Origin: Streptomyces griseosporeus
GTDB lineage: Bacteria; Actinomycetota; Actinomycetes; Streptomycetales; Streptomycetaceae
NCBI RefSeq assembly: GCF_014656055.1
Contig: NZ_BNBR01000003.1
Location: 494,482 to 558,481, forward strand
Length of the DNA stretch: 64,000 nucleotides
Direction of reading: 5' to 3'
Shown here: positions 42,009-50,842 of the stretch, piece by piece
Layout of the letters: each line of letters begins with the position of its first letter
Position numbering within the stretch: position 1 is the stretch's first letter
Program-made: the position numbers and the translations under genes
Notes under the pieces: model-generated
What the model saw: the letters and a program-made list of their open reading frames with translations, nothing else
Database searches by the model: none
Told to the model about the DNA's origin: nothing

Positions 42009-42629
42009 TCAGGTGCGGGGCCAGATGGACAGGGCGAATTCCGCGACGGCCTCCAGTTCCTGCCGGCTCGCGCCGTCGCGGGCCTGCTGGGACATGCCCT
42101 GGATGACCACTCCGGTGTACCGGGCGAGCGCCGCGGCGTCGGTGTCCTCGGGCAGCTCGCCCGCGGCGACTCCGGCCCGGATGCGGTCCGCAATCGCGGC
42201 GATGGTGGCGTTGCGCCGCCCGCGCAGGAACTCCTCCACCTCTGCGTTGGTGCAGTTGGTGGCGGCGTGGGCGTACAGGCAGCCGTGCGGGTGACCGGGG
42301 GCGGTGTACTCGGCGGCGGCCTCGCGCAGCAGCCGGGCGACGGCGGCGCGGGCCGTGGGCTCCTCGGCGAGCGCGCGGACGCCGAACGAGCCGTACCGCT
42401 CGTCGTAGGCGCGGACGACCTCCTCGAACAGGGCCTGCTTGTCGCCGAAGGCCGCGTACAGGCTGGGGGCGCCGATGCCCATGACGCGGGTGAGGTCGGA
42501 GACGGACGTGGCCTCGTAGCCGCGCTCCCAGAACGCCATGACCGCCTTCTCCAGCGCCGTCGCCCGGTCGAAGGAGCGGGGGCGGCCGCGGCGGCCGGCC
42601 GGGGGGCGGGAGTCCTCTGTGCGCACCAT
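42009..42629 (-). CDS. TetR/AcrR family transcriptional regulator
   Basis: This 206-residue protein begins MVRTEDSRPPAGRRGRPRSFDRATALEKAVMAFWERGYEATSVSDLTRVMGIGAPSLYAAFGDKQALFEE, the usual TetR HTH. The ligand domain contains CLYAHAATNCTN and the typical VIQGMSQQARDGASRQEL. It is divergent from an SDR gene and should repress it through the TAGCG-type dyads in the 95-bp gap. The ligand is unknown. Confidence 0.9.
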   Translation of the reverse strand: MVRTEDSRPPAGRRGRPRSFDRATALEKAVMAFWERGYEATSVSDLTRVMGIGAPSLYAAFGDKQALFEEVVRAYDERYGSFGVRALAEEPTARAAVARLLREAAAEYTAPGHPHGCLYAHAATNCTNAEVEEFLRGRRNATIAAIADRIRAGVAAGELPEDTDAAALARYTGVVIQGMSQQARDGASRQELEAVAEFALSIWPRT

Positions 42630-42640
42630 GGAGTGAATTT

Positions 42641-42701
42641 TAGAGCGGACGCTAGAGAAATGTCGGCGGGCTCGGGTACGGTCTTTCTGTAGCGATCGTT
42701 A
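42641..42701. promoter_or_regulatory. Probable TetR operators between the TetR and SDR genes
   Basis: TAGAGCGGACGCTAGA (42641-42656) and TAGCGATCGTTA (42690-42701) share inverted TAGCG/CGNTA half-sites, the second being a 12-nt palindrome with one mismatch. They cover the divergent promoter region. Assignment to the adjacent TetR protein is by position. Confidence 0.5.
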
Positions 42702-42724
42702 GGAAATTTTCGAGGGGGTTCGTC

Positions 42725-43474
42725 ATGGGTGTGCTTCAGGGCAGGACGGCGCTGGTCACGGGCGCGAGCAGGGGGATCGGGCGGGCGATCGCCGAGCGGC
42801 TAGGCCGGGACGGGGCGCGGGTCGCCGTGCACTACGGCAGCAGCGAGGCCGCGGCGAAGGAGACCGTCGCCGCGATCGAGGCGGCGGGCGGCAGCGCCTT
42901 CGCCCTGCGCGCCGAACTCGGCGTGCAGGGAGACGCCGAGGCGCTGTGGGAGGCCTTCGACCGGGCAGCGGACGGCGTGGACGTCCTGGTCAACAACGCG
43001 GGGGCGGCGACGTTCGCGACGATCGCCGAGACGGACGAGGAGACGTACGACCGGGCCCTGGCGGTCAACGCCCGGGCGCCCTTCTTCATCGTCAAGCACG
43101 GACTGCGCCGGCTGCGCGACGGGGGCCGGATCGTCAACGTCACGGCGGCCACGGACCACGGCATACCCGCCATCGCCGCCACCCACATGGCCAAGGGCGC
43201 CGTGACGGCCCTGACCCGCTCCCTCGCGGTGGAGCTGGCGCCGCGCGGGATCACCGCCAACTCGGTCGCGCCGGGATTCGTCGACACGGACCTGACGGCG
43301 GGGGTGCTCGCCGACCCGGCCCTGCGGGCCTACGCCGAGGGGGTGTCGGCGTTCGGCCGCGTCGGCACGCCGGAGGAGGTGGCGGACGTGGTGGCGTTCC
43401 TCGCCTCGCCGGATTCCCGCTGGGTCACCGGGCAGCACATCGACGCGACGGGAGGTGCGCATCTGGCGCTGTGA
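42725..43474 (+). CDS. SDR-family oxidoreductase-like protein without the catalytic Tyr
   Basis: This 249-residue short-chain dehydrogenase has an intact cofactor motif TGASRGIGRA (residues 12-21) and the NNAG motif (90-93). Asn115 and Lys157 of the active site are present. The Ser position is Thr140 (VNVTAAT) and the Tyr of YxxxK is Thr153 (THMAK), so normal proton transfer is not expected. It ends with the family text VTGQHIDATGGAHLAL. It may bind NAD(P)H without ordinary dehydrogenase activity or use another base. It is divergent from the TetR gene and presumably controlled by it. Confidence 0.85.
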   Translation: MGVLQGRTALVTGASRGIGRAIAERLGRDGARVAVHYGSSEAAAKETVAAIEAAGGSAFALRAELGVQGDAEALWEAFDRAADGVDVLVNNAGAATFATIAETDEETYDRALAVNARAPFFIVKHGLRRLRDGGRIVNVTAATDHGIPAIAATHMAKGAVTALTRSLAVELAPRGITANSVAPGFVDTDLTAGVLADPALRAYAEGVSAFGRVGTPEEVADVVAFLASPDSRWVTGQHIDATGGAHLAL

Positions 43475-43550
43475 GGCGCCGGCGTCCGAGGGGGCGGCAA
43501 GGGTCCGGGTACCTGTGGTTCCCATGGGCGGTGACGGCCGATTCTGTTAG

Positions 43551-43566
43551 ATTGGTCTAAACCACA
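43551..43566 (+). promoter_or_regulatory. DasR-responsive element (dre) upstream of nagB
   Basis: ATTGGTCTAAACCACA lies 50 bp ahead of the nagB GTG. It fits the dre consensus (A/C)NTGGTCTAGACCA with one central change. nagB is a known DasR target, repressed until glucosamine-6-phosphate binds DasR. Confidence 0.85.
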
Positions 43567-43615
43567 TAGTCCTACCGGGCCCTCCTCCAGCCCCCTCTCA
43601 GAACGGCAGGCCAGC

Positions 43616-44401
43616 GTGGAAGTTGTCATCGTTCCGGACGCCGCATCGGGCGGCGAGCTCATCGCCGAGGCCATGGCGCAGCTGCTGCGGCGCAAGCCGG
43701 ACGCGCTGCTCGGCGTCGCCACCGGCTCGACCCCGCTGCCGATCTACCGGGCGCTGACCGCCAAGGTCCGCTCCGGTGCCGTGGACGCCTCGCGGGCGCG
43801 GATCGCGCAGCTCGACGAGTACGTGGGGCTGCCCGCCGAGCACCCGGAGTCCTACCGCTCCGTGCTGCGGCGGGAGGTGCTGGAGCCGCTCGGGATCCCG
43901 ATGGACAACTTCATGGGCCCGGACGGCACGGCGCGGGACGTGCAGGCGGCGTGCGAGGCGTACGACCGCGCGCTGGCCGGGGCCGGCGGGGTGGACCTCC
44001 AGCTGCTGGGCATCGGCACCGACGGGCACATCGGGTTCAACGAGCCGTGCTCCTCGCTCGCCTCGCGCACCCGGATCAAGACGCTCACCGAGCAGACCCG
44101 CGTGGACAACGCGCGCTTCTTCGACGGGGACATCGAGCAGGTGCCGCACCACGTCATCACGCAGGGCATCGGCACCATCCTGGAGGCACGGCACCTGGTG
44201 CTGCTGGCCACCGGCGAGGGCAAGGCCGACGCGGTCGCGGCGACCGTCGAGGGACCGGTGGCGGCGGTGTGCCCGGCGTCGGCGCTCCAGCTGCACCCGC
44301 ACGCCACGGTCGTGGTGGACGAGGCGGCCGCCTCCAAGCTGAAGCTGGCGGACTACTTCCGGCACACCTACGCCAACAAGCCGGAGTGGCAGGGGATCTG
44401 A
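43616..44401 (+). CDS. nagB: Glucosamine-6-phosphate deaminase
   Basis: This 261-residue enzyme begins VEVVIVPDAASGGELIAEAMAQLL. Catalytic segments are GVATGSTPLPIYRAL (phosphate binding), QLDEYVGLP (Asp72-type base) and GIGTDGHIGFNEP with the Asp-His-Glu triad. It turns glucosamine-6-phosphate into fructose-6-phosphate and ammonia, the last step of chitin and N-acetylglucosamine use. GTG 43616 is the start. It is controlled by DasR through the upstream dre and is close to the das genes. A terminator follows the stop. Confidence 0.96.
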   Translation: MEVVIVPDAASGGELIAEAMAQLLRRKPDALLGVATGSTPLPIYRALTAKVRSGAVDASRARIAQLDEYVGLPAEHPESYRSVLRREVLEPLGIPMDNFMGPDGTARDVQAACEAYDRALAGAGGVDLQLLGIGTDGHIGFNEPCSSLASRTRIKTLTEQTRVDNARFFDGDIEQVPHHVITQGIGTILEARHLVLLATGEGKADAVAATVEGPVAAVCPASALQLHPHATVVVDEAAASKLKLADYFRHTYANKPEWQGI

Positions 44402-44422
44402 GACCTATCGCGCACCGCGCGG

Positions 44423-44459
44423 AAGGCGCCGGGTCCCTGGTGGGGGACCCGGCGCCTTT
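44423..44459 (+). terminator. Terminator after nagB
   Basis: AAGGCGCCGGGTCCC pairs with GGGACCCGGCGCCTT across a 6-nt loop, and TTTG follows. The outer A/T pairs make it usable from both sides between nagB and the convergent dasD. Confidence 0.85.
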
Positions 44460-44559
44460 GTGGTTCCGGCGGACTCGCGGAGGGGCGCGCGGAGCGGGGC
44501 AGTCAGGGCAACCGGGCTACCGGAGTACCGGGGCTACCGGGACTGCCGGAATGCCGGGC

Positions 44560-46071
44560 CTACTCCCCCGCCGCACCCGCGATCACCTCCGCCGCCGCGC
44601 GGCCGCAGACGCGGGCGGCGCCGTGGGTGGCGATGTGCAGGGCGCCGCGCGGCGGGGACTGGGGGACGCCCATCTCGACGACGACCGTGTCGGGGCGGGC
44701 GGCGAGCAGGGTGTCGAGGGCGGCCGTCATCCAGGGGTGGCGGTGCTCGTCGCGGACCACGGCGACGATCCGGCGCGCACCGGCCGCCACCAGGGCCGCG
44801 CGGCCCGCGTCCTCGCCCGCGAAGCTGCCGGTCTCCGTGCCGGGCAGCAGCCGGGCCAGCTCGGCGGCGACACCCCAGGGGGTCTCGTCACCGACGGCGA
44901 TGTTGGCCACCGGGCTGAGGGCGGCGACGTAGGGCGCCTCGGTGAGCGGGGTGAAGGTGTCCCCGCCGGTGATCCTCAGGGCGCGCCGGGCGGCGATCAG
45001 GCCCACCTCGGGGTGTCCGGGGGTGGCCGGTTCCCCGGCCAGGGCGACGGTCGGGGCGCCGGCCGCGGTCCAGCGGGCGAGGCGGCGGACGCGTTCGGCG
45101 GCGTCGGCGAGGCGCTCCTCGGGCAGCTCGCCCGCGCGGACGGCGGCGACCAGGGCGTCGCGCAGGCGGCGTACGGTCTCGTCGTCGGCGAGGCCGCCGC
45201 CCACGCAGATCGCGTCGGCGCCGGCGGCGATGGCAAGGACGCTGCCGCGTTCGATGCCGTAGGTGGCGGAGATGGCCTGCATCTCCATGCCGTCGGTGAC
45301 GATCAGGCCGTCGTAGCCGAGTTCGCCGCGCAGCAGGTCGGTGAGGATGCGGCGGGACAGCGTCGCCGGGTGCTCGGGGTCCAGGGCCGGGACGAGGATG
45401 TGGGCGCTCATCACCGCGCGGGTGCCGGCGGCGATCGCGGCGCGGAAGGGGGCGAGGTCCCGGGCGGCCACCACGTCGGCGCTCGCGTCGATGCGGGGCA
45501 GGGCGTGGTGGGAGTCGACGGCGGTGTCGCCGTGGCCGGGGAAGTGCTTGGTGCAGGCGGCGACGCCGGCGGACTGCAGGCCCTGGACGTAGGCGGCGGT
45601 GTGCCGGGCGACCAGGTCGGTGTCGGCGCCGAAGGAGCGGACGCCGATGACCGGGTTGGCGGGGTTGGAGTTGACGTCGGCCGAGGGGGCCCAGTCGAAG
45701 TTGACGCCGCAGGCGGCGAGGCGGCGGCCGAGTTCATGGGCGACGGCGCGGGTCAGTTCGACGTCGTCCACCGCGCCGAGGGCGTGGTTGCCGGGGAAGG
45801 AGGAGCCGGTGCGCACCTCCAGGCGGGTGACGTCACCGCCCTCCTCGTCGACGGCGACCAGGACGTCGTCGCGTTCGGCACGCAGCTGGGCGGTGAGGGA
45901 GGCGAGTTGCTCGGCCGAGGCGATGTTGCGGCCGAACAGGCCGACCGAGGCGAGGCCCTCGCCGAGGCGGCGCAGCAGCCAGTCGGGGGCGGAGGTGCCC
46001 GTGAACCCGGGCTGGAGCACGGTCAGGGCGTCACGGGTGAGGGTGTCGGTGCCGCCGGCGATGGTCGTCAT
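44560..46071 (-). CDS. dasD: Cytoplasmic beta-N-acetylglucosaminidase, GH3
   Basis: This 503-residue GH3 enzyme begins MTTIAGGTDTLTRDALTVL. It has the NagZ-type signature ACTKHFPGHGDTAVDSHHALP (about residues 180-200), with Lys-His and Asp-His catalytic dyad, and DGMEMQAI with the nucleophile Asp near 270. A C-terminal domain of about 170 residues follows. No signal peptide is present, so it splits imported chitobiose to GlcNAc inside the cell. It starts 9 nt after dasC and is the last gene of the das operon, equivalent to S. coelicolor dasD (SCO5235). Confidence 0.92.
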   Translation of the reverse strand: MTTIAGGTDTLTRDALTVLQPGFTGTSAPDWLLRRLGEGLASVGLFGRNIASAEQLASLTAQLRAERDDVLVAVDEEGGDVTRLEVRTGSSFPGNHALGAVDDVELTRAVAHELGRRLAACGVNFDWAPSADVNSNPANPVIGVRSFGADTDLVARHTAAYVQGLQSAGVAACTKHFPGHGDTAVDSHHALPRIDASADVVAARDLAPFRAAIAAGTRAVMSAHILVPALDPEHPATLSRRILTDLLRGELGYDGLIVTDGMEMQAISATYGIERGSVLAIAAGADAICVGGGLADDETVRRLRDALVAAVRAGELPEERLADAAERVRRLARWTAAGAPTVALAGEPATPGHPEVGLIAARRALRITGGDTFTPLTEAPYVAALSPVANIAVGDETPWGVAAELARLLPGTETGSFAGEDAGRAALVAAGARRIVAVVRDEHRHPWMTAALDTLLAARPDTVVVEMGVPQSPPRGALHIATHGAARVCGRAAAEVIAGAAGE

Positions 46072-46080
46072 CGGGTCGCG

Positions 46081-46950
46081 TTATCCCTTCACGGCGCCGG
46101 CGGTCAGACCCGCGGCCATCTTGCGCTGGACGAGGAGGAACAGGACGACGATCGGCACGGCCATCATCGTGGCGCCGGCCATCATCGGGGCGTATTCGGT
46201 GCCGTGTTTGGTGGTGAAGTTGCCGAGCCAGACGGTGGCGGTCTGGTTCTTCTGGCTGAGCAGCATGAGGGCGTACAGGTACTCGTTCCAGGCCTGGATG
46301 AAGGCGTAGACCGAGGTGGCGACCATGCCGGGGGCCAGCAGGGGGAAGACGACGCGGATGAAGGCGCCGGTGCGGGAGCAGCCGTCGACCATGGCCGCCT
46401 CCTCCAGTTCGCGCGGGATGTTCACGATGAAACCGCGCAGGGTCCACACCGTGAAGGGGAGGACGAAGGTCAGGTAGGTGATGATGAGGCCGGTGAGCCG
46501 GTCGTACTGGCCGAGGTCGTTCAGCAGCAGGAAGACCGGGATGATCATGGCGACGAGCGGGACCATCTGGACCGCGAGGATGCCGACGATCACGATCTTC
46601 CGGCCGCGGAAGGCGAAGCGGCTGATGGCGAGCGCGGCCAGGGTGCCGACGACGATGCCGACGAGGACGACCGACAGCGACACGATGAGGCTGCGGCCGA
46701 CGGGGCCCCAGAAGTCGGCGATGTTCAGGGCCCGGTCGAAGTTGTCGAAGGTGATGCCGGTCGGCAGCAGGCTCGGGTCCGGGTCGATGGCGTCCTTGGC
46801 CGGCTTGAAGGCCGTGTTCAGCATCCAGTAGAGCGGGAAGCCGGCGACGAGGAAGACCAGCAGGCCGAGCAGGTTCCAGCCGAGGCGGGACGGGCGGCGG
46901 GCGGCGGCCGGTGCGGCGCCGTCCGTTGTGGCGACCGTGGCGGTGCTCAT
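46081..46950 (-). CDS. dasC: N,N'-diacetylchitobiose ABC transporter permease DasC
   Basis: This 289-residue permease of the MalG class begins MSTATVATTDGAAPAAARR. It has six hydrophobic helices and the EAA loop EEAAMVDGCSRTGAFIRVVFPLLAPGM. With DasB it forms the channel for chitin dimers. The ATPase MsiK is encoded elsewhere in Streptomyces and is absent here. Its ATG overlaps the dasB stop (ATGA). Confidence 0.94.
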   Translation of the reverse strand: MSTATVATTDGAAPAAARRPSRLGWNLLGLLVFLVAGFPLYWMLNTAFKPAKDAIDPDPSLLPTGITFDNFDRALNIADFWGPVGRSLIVSLSVVLVGIVVGTLAALAISRFAFRGRKIVIVGILAVQMVPLVAMIIPVFLLLNDLGQYDRLTGLIITYLTFVLPFTVWTLRGFIVNIPRELEEAAMVDGCSRTGAFIRVVFPLLAPGMVATSVYAFIQAWNEYLYALMLLSQKNQTATVWLGNFTTKHGTEYAPMMAGATMMAVPIVVLFLLVQRKMAAGLTAGAVKG

Positions 46951-47930
46951 TCGACCTCTCCGATCTTCAGCATCTGGCGCATGTACACGGCGACCACGCC
47001 GAGCAGGAGCAGCACGGTCAGCAGGGCGATCGCCGAGCCCTGCGCGTAGTCGTTGACCACGAAGGCGCGGTCGTAGGAGTAGGTGTTGAGGACCTGGAAC
47101 TCGGCCTCGGGGTGGCCGTTGCGCATGACGAACACCTGCGGGAAGACGCCCATGTCCCAGATGACCGACAGGGTCGTGAGCATCACGATGATCGGCTTGA
47201 GGATCGGCAGGGTGACGAACCGGAAGACGCCCCAGGCGCCGGCGCCGTCCAGCCGGGCGGCCTCCTCCAGTTCCTTGGGGACCTGGGTGAGACCGGCGCT
47301 GAGGGTGATGACCACGAAGGGCACCGCGCCCCACACCACCAGCAGCATGATCACGGCCAGGCCCTGCGGACCGCTGGCGAACCAGTTGTGGCCGATCATG
47401 TCGACGCCGGGCAGCTTGCTGAGCAGGGCGTTGAAGACGCCGTAGTCGGAGTCGAAGAGCCACTTGAAGACGGTCGTGGCGACGATGACGGGCATGCCCC
47501 AGCTGGCCACCAGGACGATGTTGATGAGGGTCTTGAGCCAGCCGGAGACCTTCTGCAGCAGCAGCGCGATCAGCATGCCGATGACCATGGTGAGGACGAC
47601 GGCGCCCCCCGCGAAGACGATCGTGCGCACCACGACCGTCCAGAACTCGTCGTCGCCCAGCACGTCGGTGAAGTTGTCGAAGCCGACCGACTCGGCGGGC
47701 TGGAAGCCCCACAGCTGGGACTGCCCGAACTTCTGGAAGGACAGGGTGACCAGCCGCAGCAGCGGATAGCCCATCACCAGGACGAGCACCAGCAGACAGG
47801 GCGCGAGCAGCAGCCACGGGGTCGCGGCCCCGCCGGAGGTGCGTTTGCCCCCGGGTCGCTTCGGCGCGGGCGGCGGTGCCTGCCGCGGCGGCGGCACCTT
47901 GGCAGGGGTGGTCGTGTCTGCGGCACTCAT
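46947..47930 (-). CDS. dasB: N,N'-diacetylchitobiose ABC transporter permease DasB
   Basis: This 327-residue permease of the MalF class begins MSAADTTTPAKVPPPRQAPPP. It has a Pro-rich cytoplasmic start, then six helices. The EAA loop is EEAARLDGAGAWGVFRFVTLPILKP. It sits between dasA (76 nt upstream) and dasC (4-nt overlap) in the operon. Confidence 0.94.
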   Translation of the reverse strand: MSAADTTTPAKVPPPRQAPPPAPKRPGGKRTSGGAATPWLLLAPCLLVLVLVMGYPLLRLVTLSFQKFGQSQLWGFQPAESVGFDNFTDVLGDDEFWTVVVRTIVFAGGAVVLTMVIGMLIALLLQKVSGWLKTLINIVLVASWGMPVIVATTVFKWLFDSDYGVFNALLSKLPGVDMIGHNWFASGPQGLAVIMLLVVWGAVPFVVITLSAGLTQVPKELEEAARLDGAGAWGVFRFVTLPILKPIIVMLTTLSVIWDMGVFPQVFVMRNGHPEAEFQVLNTYSYDRAFVVNDYAQGSAIALLTVLLLLGVVAVYMRQMLKIGEVE

Positions 47931-48006
47931 CGCGCGCTCCTCAGCGGTCCTTCAGAGGTCGTAACGGCGGCGGGGCCCCCGGGTGCCGGGAGCCCCGCCG
48001 GGAAGG

Positions 48007-49290
48007 TCACTTGGTGTTGATGACCTTGTCGATCGCGGCGTCCGCCTCCTTGGCGGCGTCCTCGACCGACTTCTTGCCGGTGCCGATGTTCTGGAGCATC
48101 GTCTGCAGGACCTGGGCCTTCTCGACCTGGCCCCAGCCGGGCGCCATCGGGACGAACCAGTTGGACTCGGCCGCGGTGGCCGGGACCGCCGTCGCCGGGT
48201 CGTTCTTCAGGGTGGCGAGGTCGGTCTTGTTGTTGGGCAGGTTGCCCTTGGCCATCAGGCCCTTCTGGCCGGCGGCGCCGGTGAGGGCGTTGATCCACTC
48301 GGCGGCGACGTCCTGCGCGTCGGACTTCACCGGGACGGCGAGGTCGGAGCCGCCGAGGAAGACCGGGAGGTTCTTGCCGGACGGGCCGGGCGCGACGAAG
48401 TTCTCGACGTTGCCCTTGAGCTTGCCGGTCTTGTCGTTCTTCGGGTCGGCGGCGGTCGCGCCCTCCCACGCCGGGGCGAAGATCATGCCGGAGTTGCCCT
48501 GGCCGTAGACGATGTACCGGTCGGACTCGTCCTTGGTCTTGTCGCCGTGCATGTACTTGTCGACGACGTTCTTGAACTCGGTCAGGCCCTTGATCGACTC
48601 GGGCGAGGAGAGGCTGGCCTTCCACTGGCCGCCCTCCTCCTTGGCGATGGCGCCGCCGGCGTCGAAGACGAAGGACATGGCGGCGTACCAGTCACGGGTG
48701 GGCTGGTACCAGGCGCTGAACTTGCCGCCCTGCTTCTGCTGCACCTTGTCGAGCGCGGCGGTCAGCTCCTGCCAGGTCTTCGGCGCGGACTTGACGCCCA
48801 CCGAGGCGAAGAGGTCCTTGCGCCAGTTGGCGACGCGGCCACCGGCGTAGTACGGCACGCCGTAGGTCTTGTCCTCGTAGGTCACCGAGGCCTTCAGGCC
48901 GTCCAGCCAGGCCGCGGAGTTCTCGAACTTGGCGGGGTCCAGCGGGGCGAAGGCGCCCTTGACCATGTAGGGCAGCATCTCGGTGTTGCCCATCTCGACC
49001 ACGTCGGGCGCCTTGTCGGTGGCGAGGACGGCGTCGAGCTTGGCGTTCTTGTCCGGCCAGCCGTAGTACTCGTGGTTGATCTTGATGCCGGGGTGCTTCT
49101 TCTGCACCGCGTCGTCGGCGGCCTTCACCAGCTCCGGCCAGTTGTTCTGCGCGTCGACGGTGAGCCACACCGTCAGTTCCTTGGCGTCGGCGCCCTTGTC
49201 GGAGCCGCCCTTGCTGTCGCTGTCCCCGCACGCCGCGATGGAGACCATCATGCCCGCGATACCGATCGCGGCTATCAGCTTGCGCTTCAC
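48007..49290 (-). CDS. dasA: N,N'-diacetylchitobiose-binding lipoprotein DasA
   Basis: This 427-residue family 1 solute-binding protein begins VKRKLIAAIGIAGMMVSIAAC, with lipobox SIAAC at Cys21, so it is tethered outside the membrane. The binding fold includes ELTVWLTVDAQNNWPELV and APDVVEMGNTEMLPYMV. GTG 49290 follows GAGGAGGG. It captures chitobiose released by chitinases. Its promoter region carries dre-like sites and is shared with dasR. DasR represses it strongly in related species. Confidence 0.95.
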   Translation of the reverse strand: MKRKLIAAIGIAGMMVSIAACGDSDSKGGSDKGADAKELTVWLTVDAQNNWPELVKAADDAVQKKHPGIKINHEYYGWPDKNAKLDAVLATDKAPDVVEMGNTEMLPYMVKGAFAPLDPAKFENSAAWLDGLKASVTYEDKTYGVPYYAGGRVANWRKDLFASVGVKSAPKTWQELTAALDKVQQKQGGKFSAWYQPTRDWYAAMSFVFDAGGAIAKEEGGQWKASLSSPESIKGLTEFKNVVDKYMHGDKTKDESDRYIVYGQGNSGMIFAPAWEGATAADPKNDKTGKLKGNVENFVAPGPSGKNLPVFLGGSDLAVPVKSDAQDVAAEWINALTGAAGQKGLMAKGNLPNNKTDLATLKNDPATAVPATAAESNWFVPMAPGWGQVEKAQVLQTMLQNIGTGKKSVEDAAKEADAAIDKVINTK

Positions 49291-49378
49291 GCCACCCTCC
49301 TCAGGGATGCACACGAACCCCCCTGCCTCCCCGCGGTGAACGTCGAACGCGAACCGCCCATGGGGCCGGGACTGGACC

Positions 49379-49394
49379 AATGGTGTAGACCAGT
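49379..49394 (-). promoter_or_regulatory. dre-like DasR site in dasA promoter
   Basis: AATGGTGTAGACCAGT matches TGGTCTAGACCA except for one base. It lies 90 bp upstream of dasA. Together with the preceding ACTGGACC it forms a wider ACTGG...CCAGT palindrome (49371-49394). Confidence 0.75.
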
Positions 49395-49403
49395 ACGGGG
49401 AGC

Positions 49404-49419
49404 TTGGCCCAGACCAAAG
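49404..49419. promoter_or_regulatory. Second dre-like site between dasA and dasR
   Basis: TTGGCCCAGACCAAAG keeps the outer TGG...ACCA and differs in the centre. It is 10 bp from the first site and may allow cooperative DasR binding. Confidence 0.6.
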
Positions 49420-49548
49420 GGTGTGTCAAGGGTGCGCGAATCCGCTCCGACCAGCCGTTATGCGACCTACATATGCAGGAACCTTTAAGTAAGAACCCCG
49501 CGAAAAGACGCCGACTTGCGGCACACTCCAGGTAGACCACTTGGCAGC

Positions 49549-49564
49549 GATGGACTAGACCAAA
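49549..49564 (+). promoter_or_regulatory. dre-like DasR site ahead of dasR
   Basis: GATGGACTAGACCAAA lies 95 bp upstream of the dasR ATG, with a further half-site TAGACCACT at 49533-49541. It suggests autoregulation of dasR. Confidence 0.7.
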
Positions 49565-49658
49565 ACAGCGGCCGAGGGTATACAGAGGAGATCACGGAAC
49601 GCGCGGGCGGCCGATGGTGTGTCGGCCGCTTCGGCACCGAGGGCCGGGAAGGCAGAGC

Positions 49659-50423
49659 ATGAGCACCGAGGTCAGCAGTGCGGAGAACGAGGGTGGGGCG
49701 ACCGTCCGTACCGCGCGTGTGCCCAAGTACTACCGCTTGAAGAAGCACCTGCTCGACATGACGGAGACGCAGGCGCCCGGCACACCGGTGCCACCCGAGC
49801 GCACGCTGGCCGCCGAGTTCGACACCTCCCGCACGACCGTCCGGCAGGCCCTGCAGGAACTGGTCGTCGAGGGCCGCCTGGAGCGCATCCAGGGCAAGGG
49901 CACGTTCGTCGCCAAGCCGAAGGTCTCCCAGGCGCTGCAGCTCACCTCGTACACCGAGGACATGCGCGCGCAGGGCCTGGAGCCCACCTCGCAGCTGCTG
50001 GACATCGGCTACATCACCGCGGACGACCGGCTCGCCGGCCTGCTCGACATCACCGCGGGCGGGCGGGTGCTGCGCATCGAGCGGCTGCGCATGGCCAACG
50101 GCGAGCCGATGGCCATCGAGACCACCCACCTGTCCGCCAAGCGCTTCCCGGCGCTGCGCCGGTCGCTGGCCAAGTACACCTCCCTGTACACCGCCCTCGC
50201 CGAGGTCTACGACGTCCATCTCGCCGAGGCCGAGGAGACCATCGAGACCTCCCTCGCCACCCCGCGCGAGGCGGGCCTGCTCGGCACCGACGTGGGCCTG
50301 CCGATGCTGATGCTGTCCCGGCACTCCCTGGACAAGGACGGCAATCCGGTCGAATGGGTGCGGTCGGTCTACCGCGGGGACAGGTACAAGTTCGTGGCGA
50401 GGTTGAAGAGGCCCCAGGACTGA
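49659..50423 (+). CDS. dasR: GntR/HutC-family regulator DasR
   Basis: This 254-residue regulator begins MSTEVSSAENEGGATVRTARVPKYYRLKKHLLDM. The winged helix (about residues 20-90) contains PPERTLAAEFDTSRTTVRQALQELVVEGRLERIQGKGTFVAKP. The UTRA effector domain follows (LTSYTEDMRAQGLEPTSQLLD ... TSLYTALAEVYDVHLAEAEETIE). It is the global repressor of chitin and N-acetylglucosamine use and of development and antibiotic control. It is released by glucosamine-6-phosphate. ATG 49659 is chosen over one at 49614. It is divergent from dasA. Confidence 0.96.
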   Translation: MSTEVSSAENEGGATVRTARVPKYYRLKKHLLDMTETQAPGTPVPPERTLAAEFDTSRTTVRQALQELVVEGRLERIQGKGTFVAKPKVSQALQLTSYTEDMRAQGLEPTSQLLDIGYITADDRLAGLLDITAGGRVLRIERLRMANGEPMAIETTHLSAKRFPALRRSLAKYTSLYTALAEVYDVHLAEAEETIETSLATPREAGLLGTDVGLPMLMLSRHSLDKDGNPVEWVRSVYRGDRYKFVARLKRPQD

Positions 50424-50575
50424 CGCCCCGTGAGAAGGCCTCCGACGCCGCTCACCGGGCGGCCTTCCCGGACTTTGCGGACCGATATGCGGACGGGGTC
50501 TTCCTAAGTCCTTTATCCGTCACCTACATTGCGTCCCTGTTTCGCAGGTGATCGGTTAGGGGACGGAGCCGCCTG

Positions 50576-50842
50576 ATGTCGCAAGCCCCAGAAGTTTCCA
50601 GAGGGCCGGTGGTGACGCCTGTGCGCGTCGTCATCGGCCTCTGCCTGATCGCGCCCTTCGTGGCGATGCTGTGGGTCGGTTCGTACGCCAAGACGGACCC
50701 GGCCTTCATCGGGATCCCGTTCTTCTACTGGTACCAGATGCTGTGGGTGGTCATCTCCACCGCGCTGACCATGATCGCTTACCAGCTGTGGCGGCGTGAC
50801 CAGCGCGCCCGCGCGTCCCGGAAGGGTGGTGCGGAGCAGTGA
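50576..50842 (+). CDS. DUF3311 small membrane protein
   Basis: This 88-residue protein begins MSQAPEVSRGPVVTPVRVV. Two membrane helices (about 17-37 and 50-72) are joined by GSYAKTDPAFIGIPFFYWYQMLW, the family mark. It is regularly encoded directly before sodium:solute symporters and is likely an accessory subunit. Its stop overlaps the symporter GTG by 4 nt. Confidence 0.9.
   Translation: MSQAPEVSRGPVVTPVRVVIGLCLIAPFVAMLWVGSYAKTDPAFIGIPFFYWYQMLWVVISTALTMIAYQLWRRDQRARASRKGGAEQ

Noticed and set aside
43951..47049. 1032-codon plus-strand frame across nagB, dasD and dasC
   Set aside because: It covers three well-defined genes in other frames and is rich in Gly, Asp and Glu without domains.
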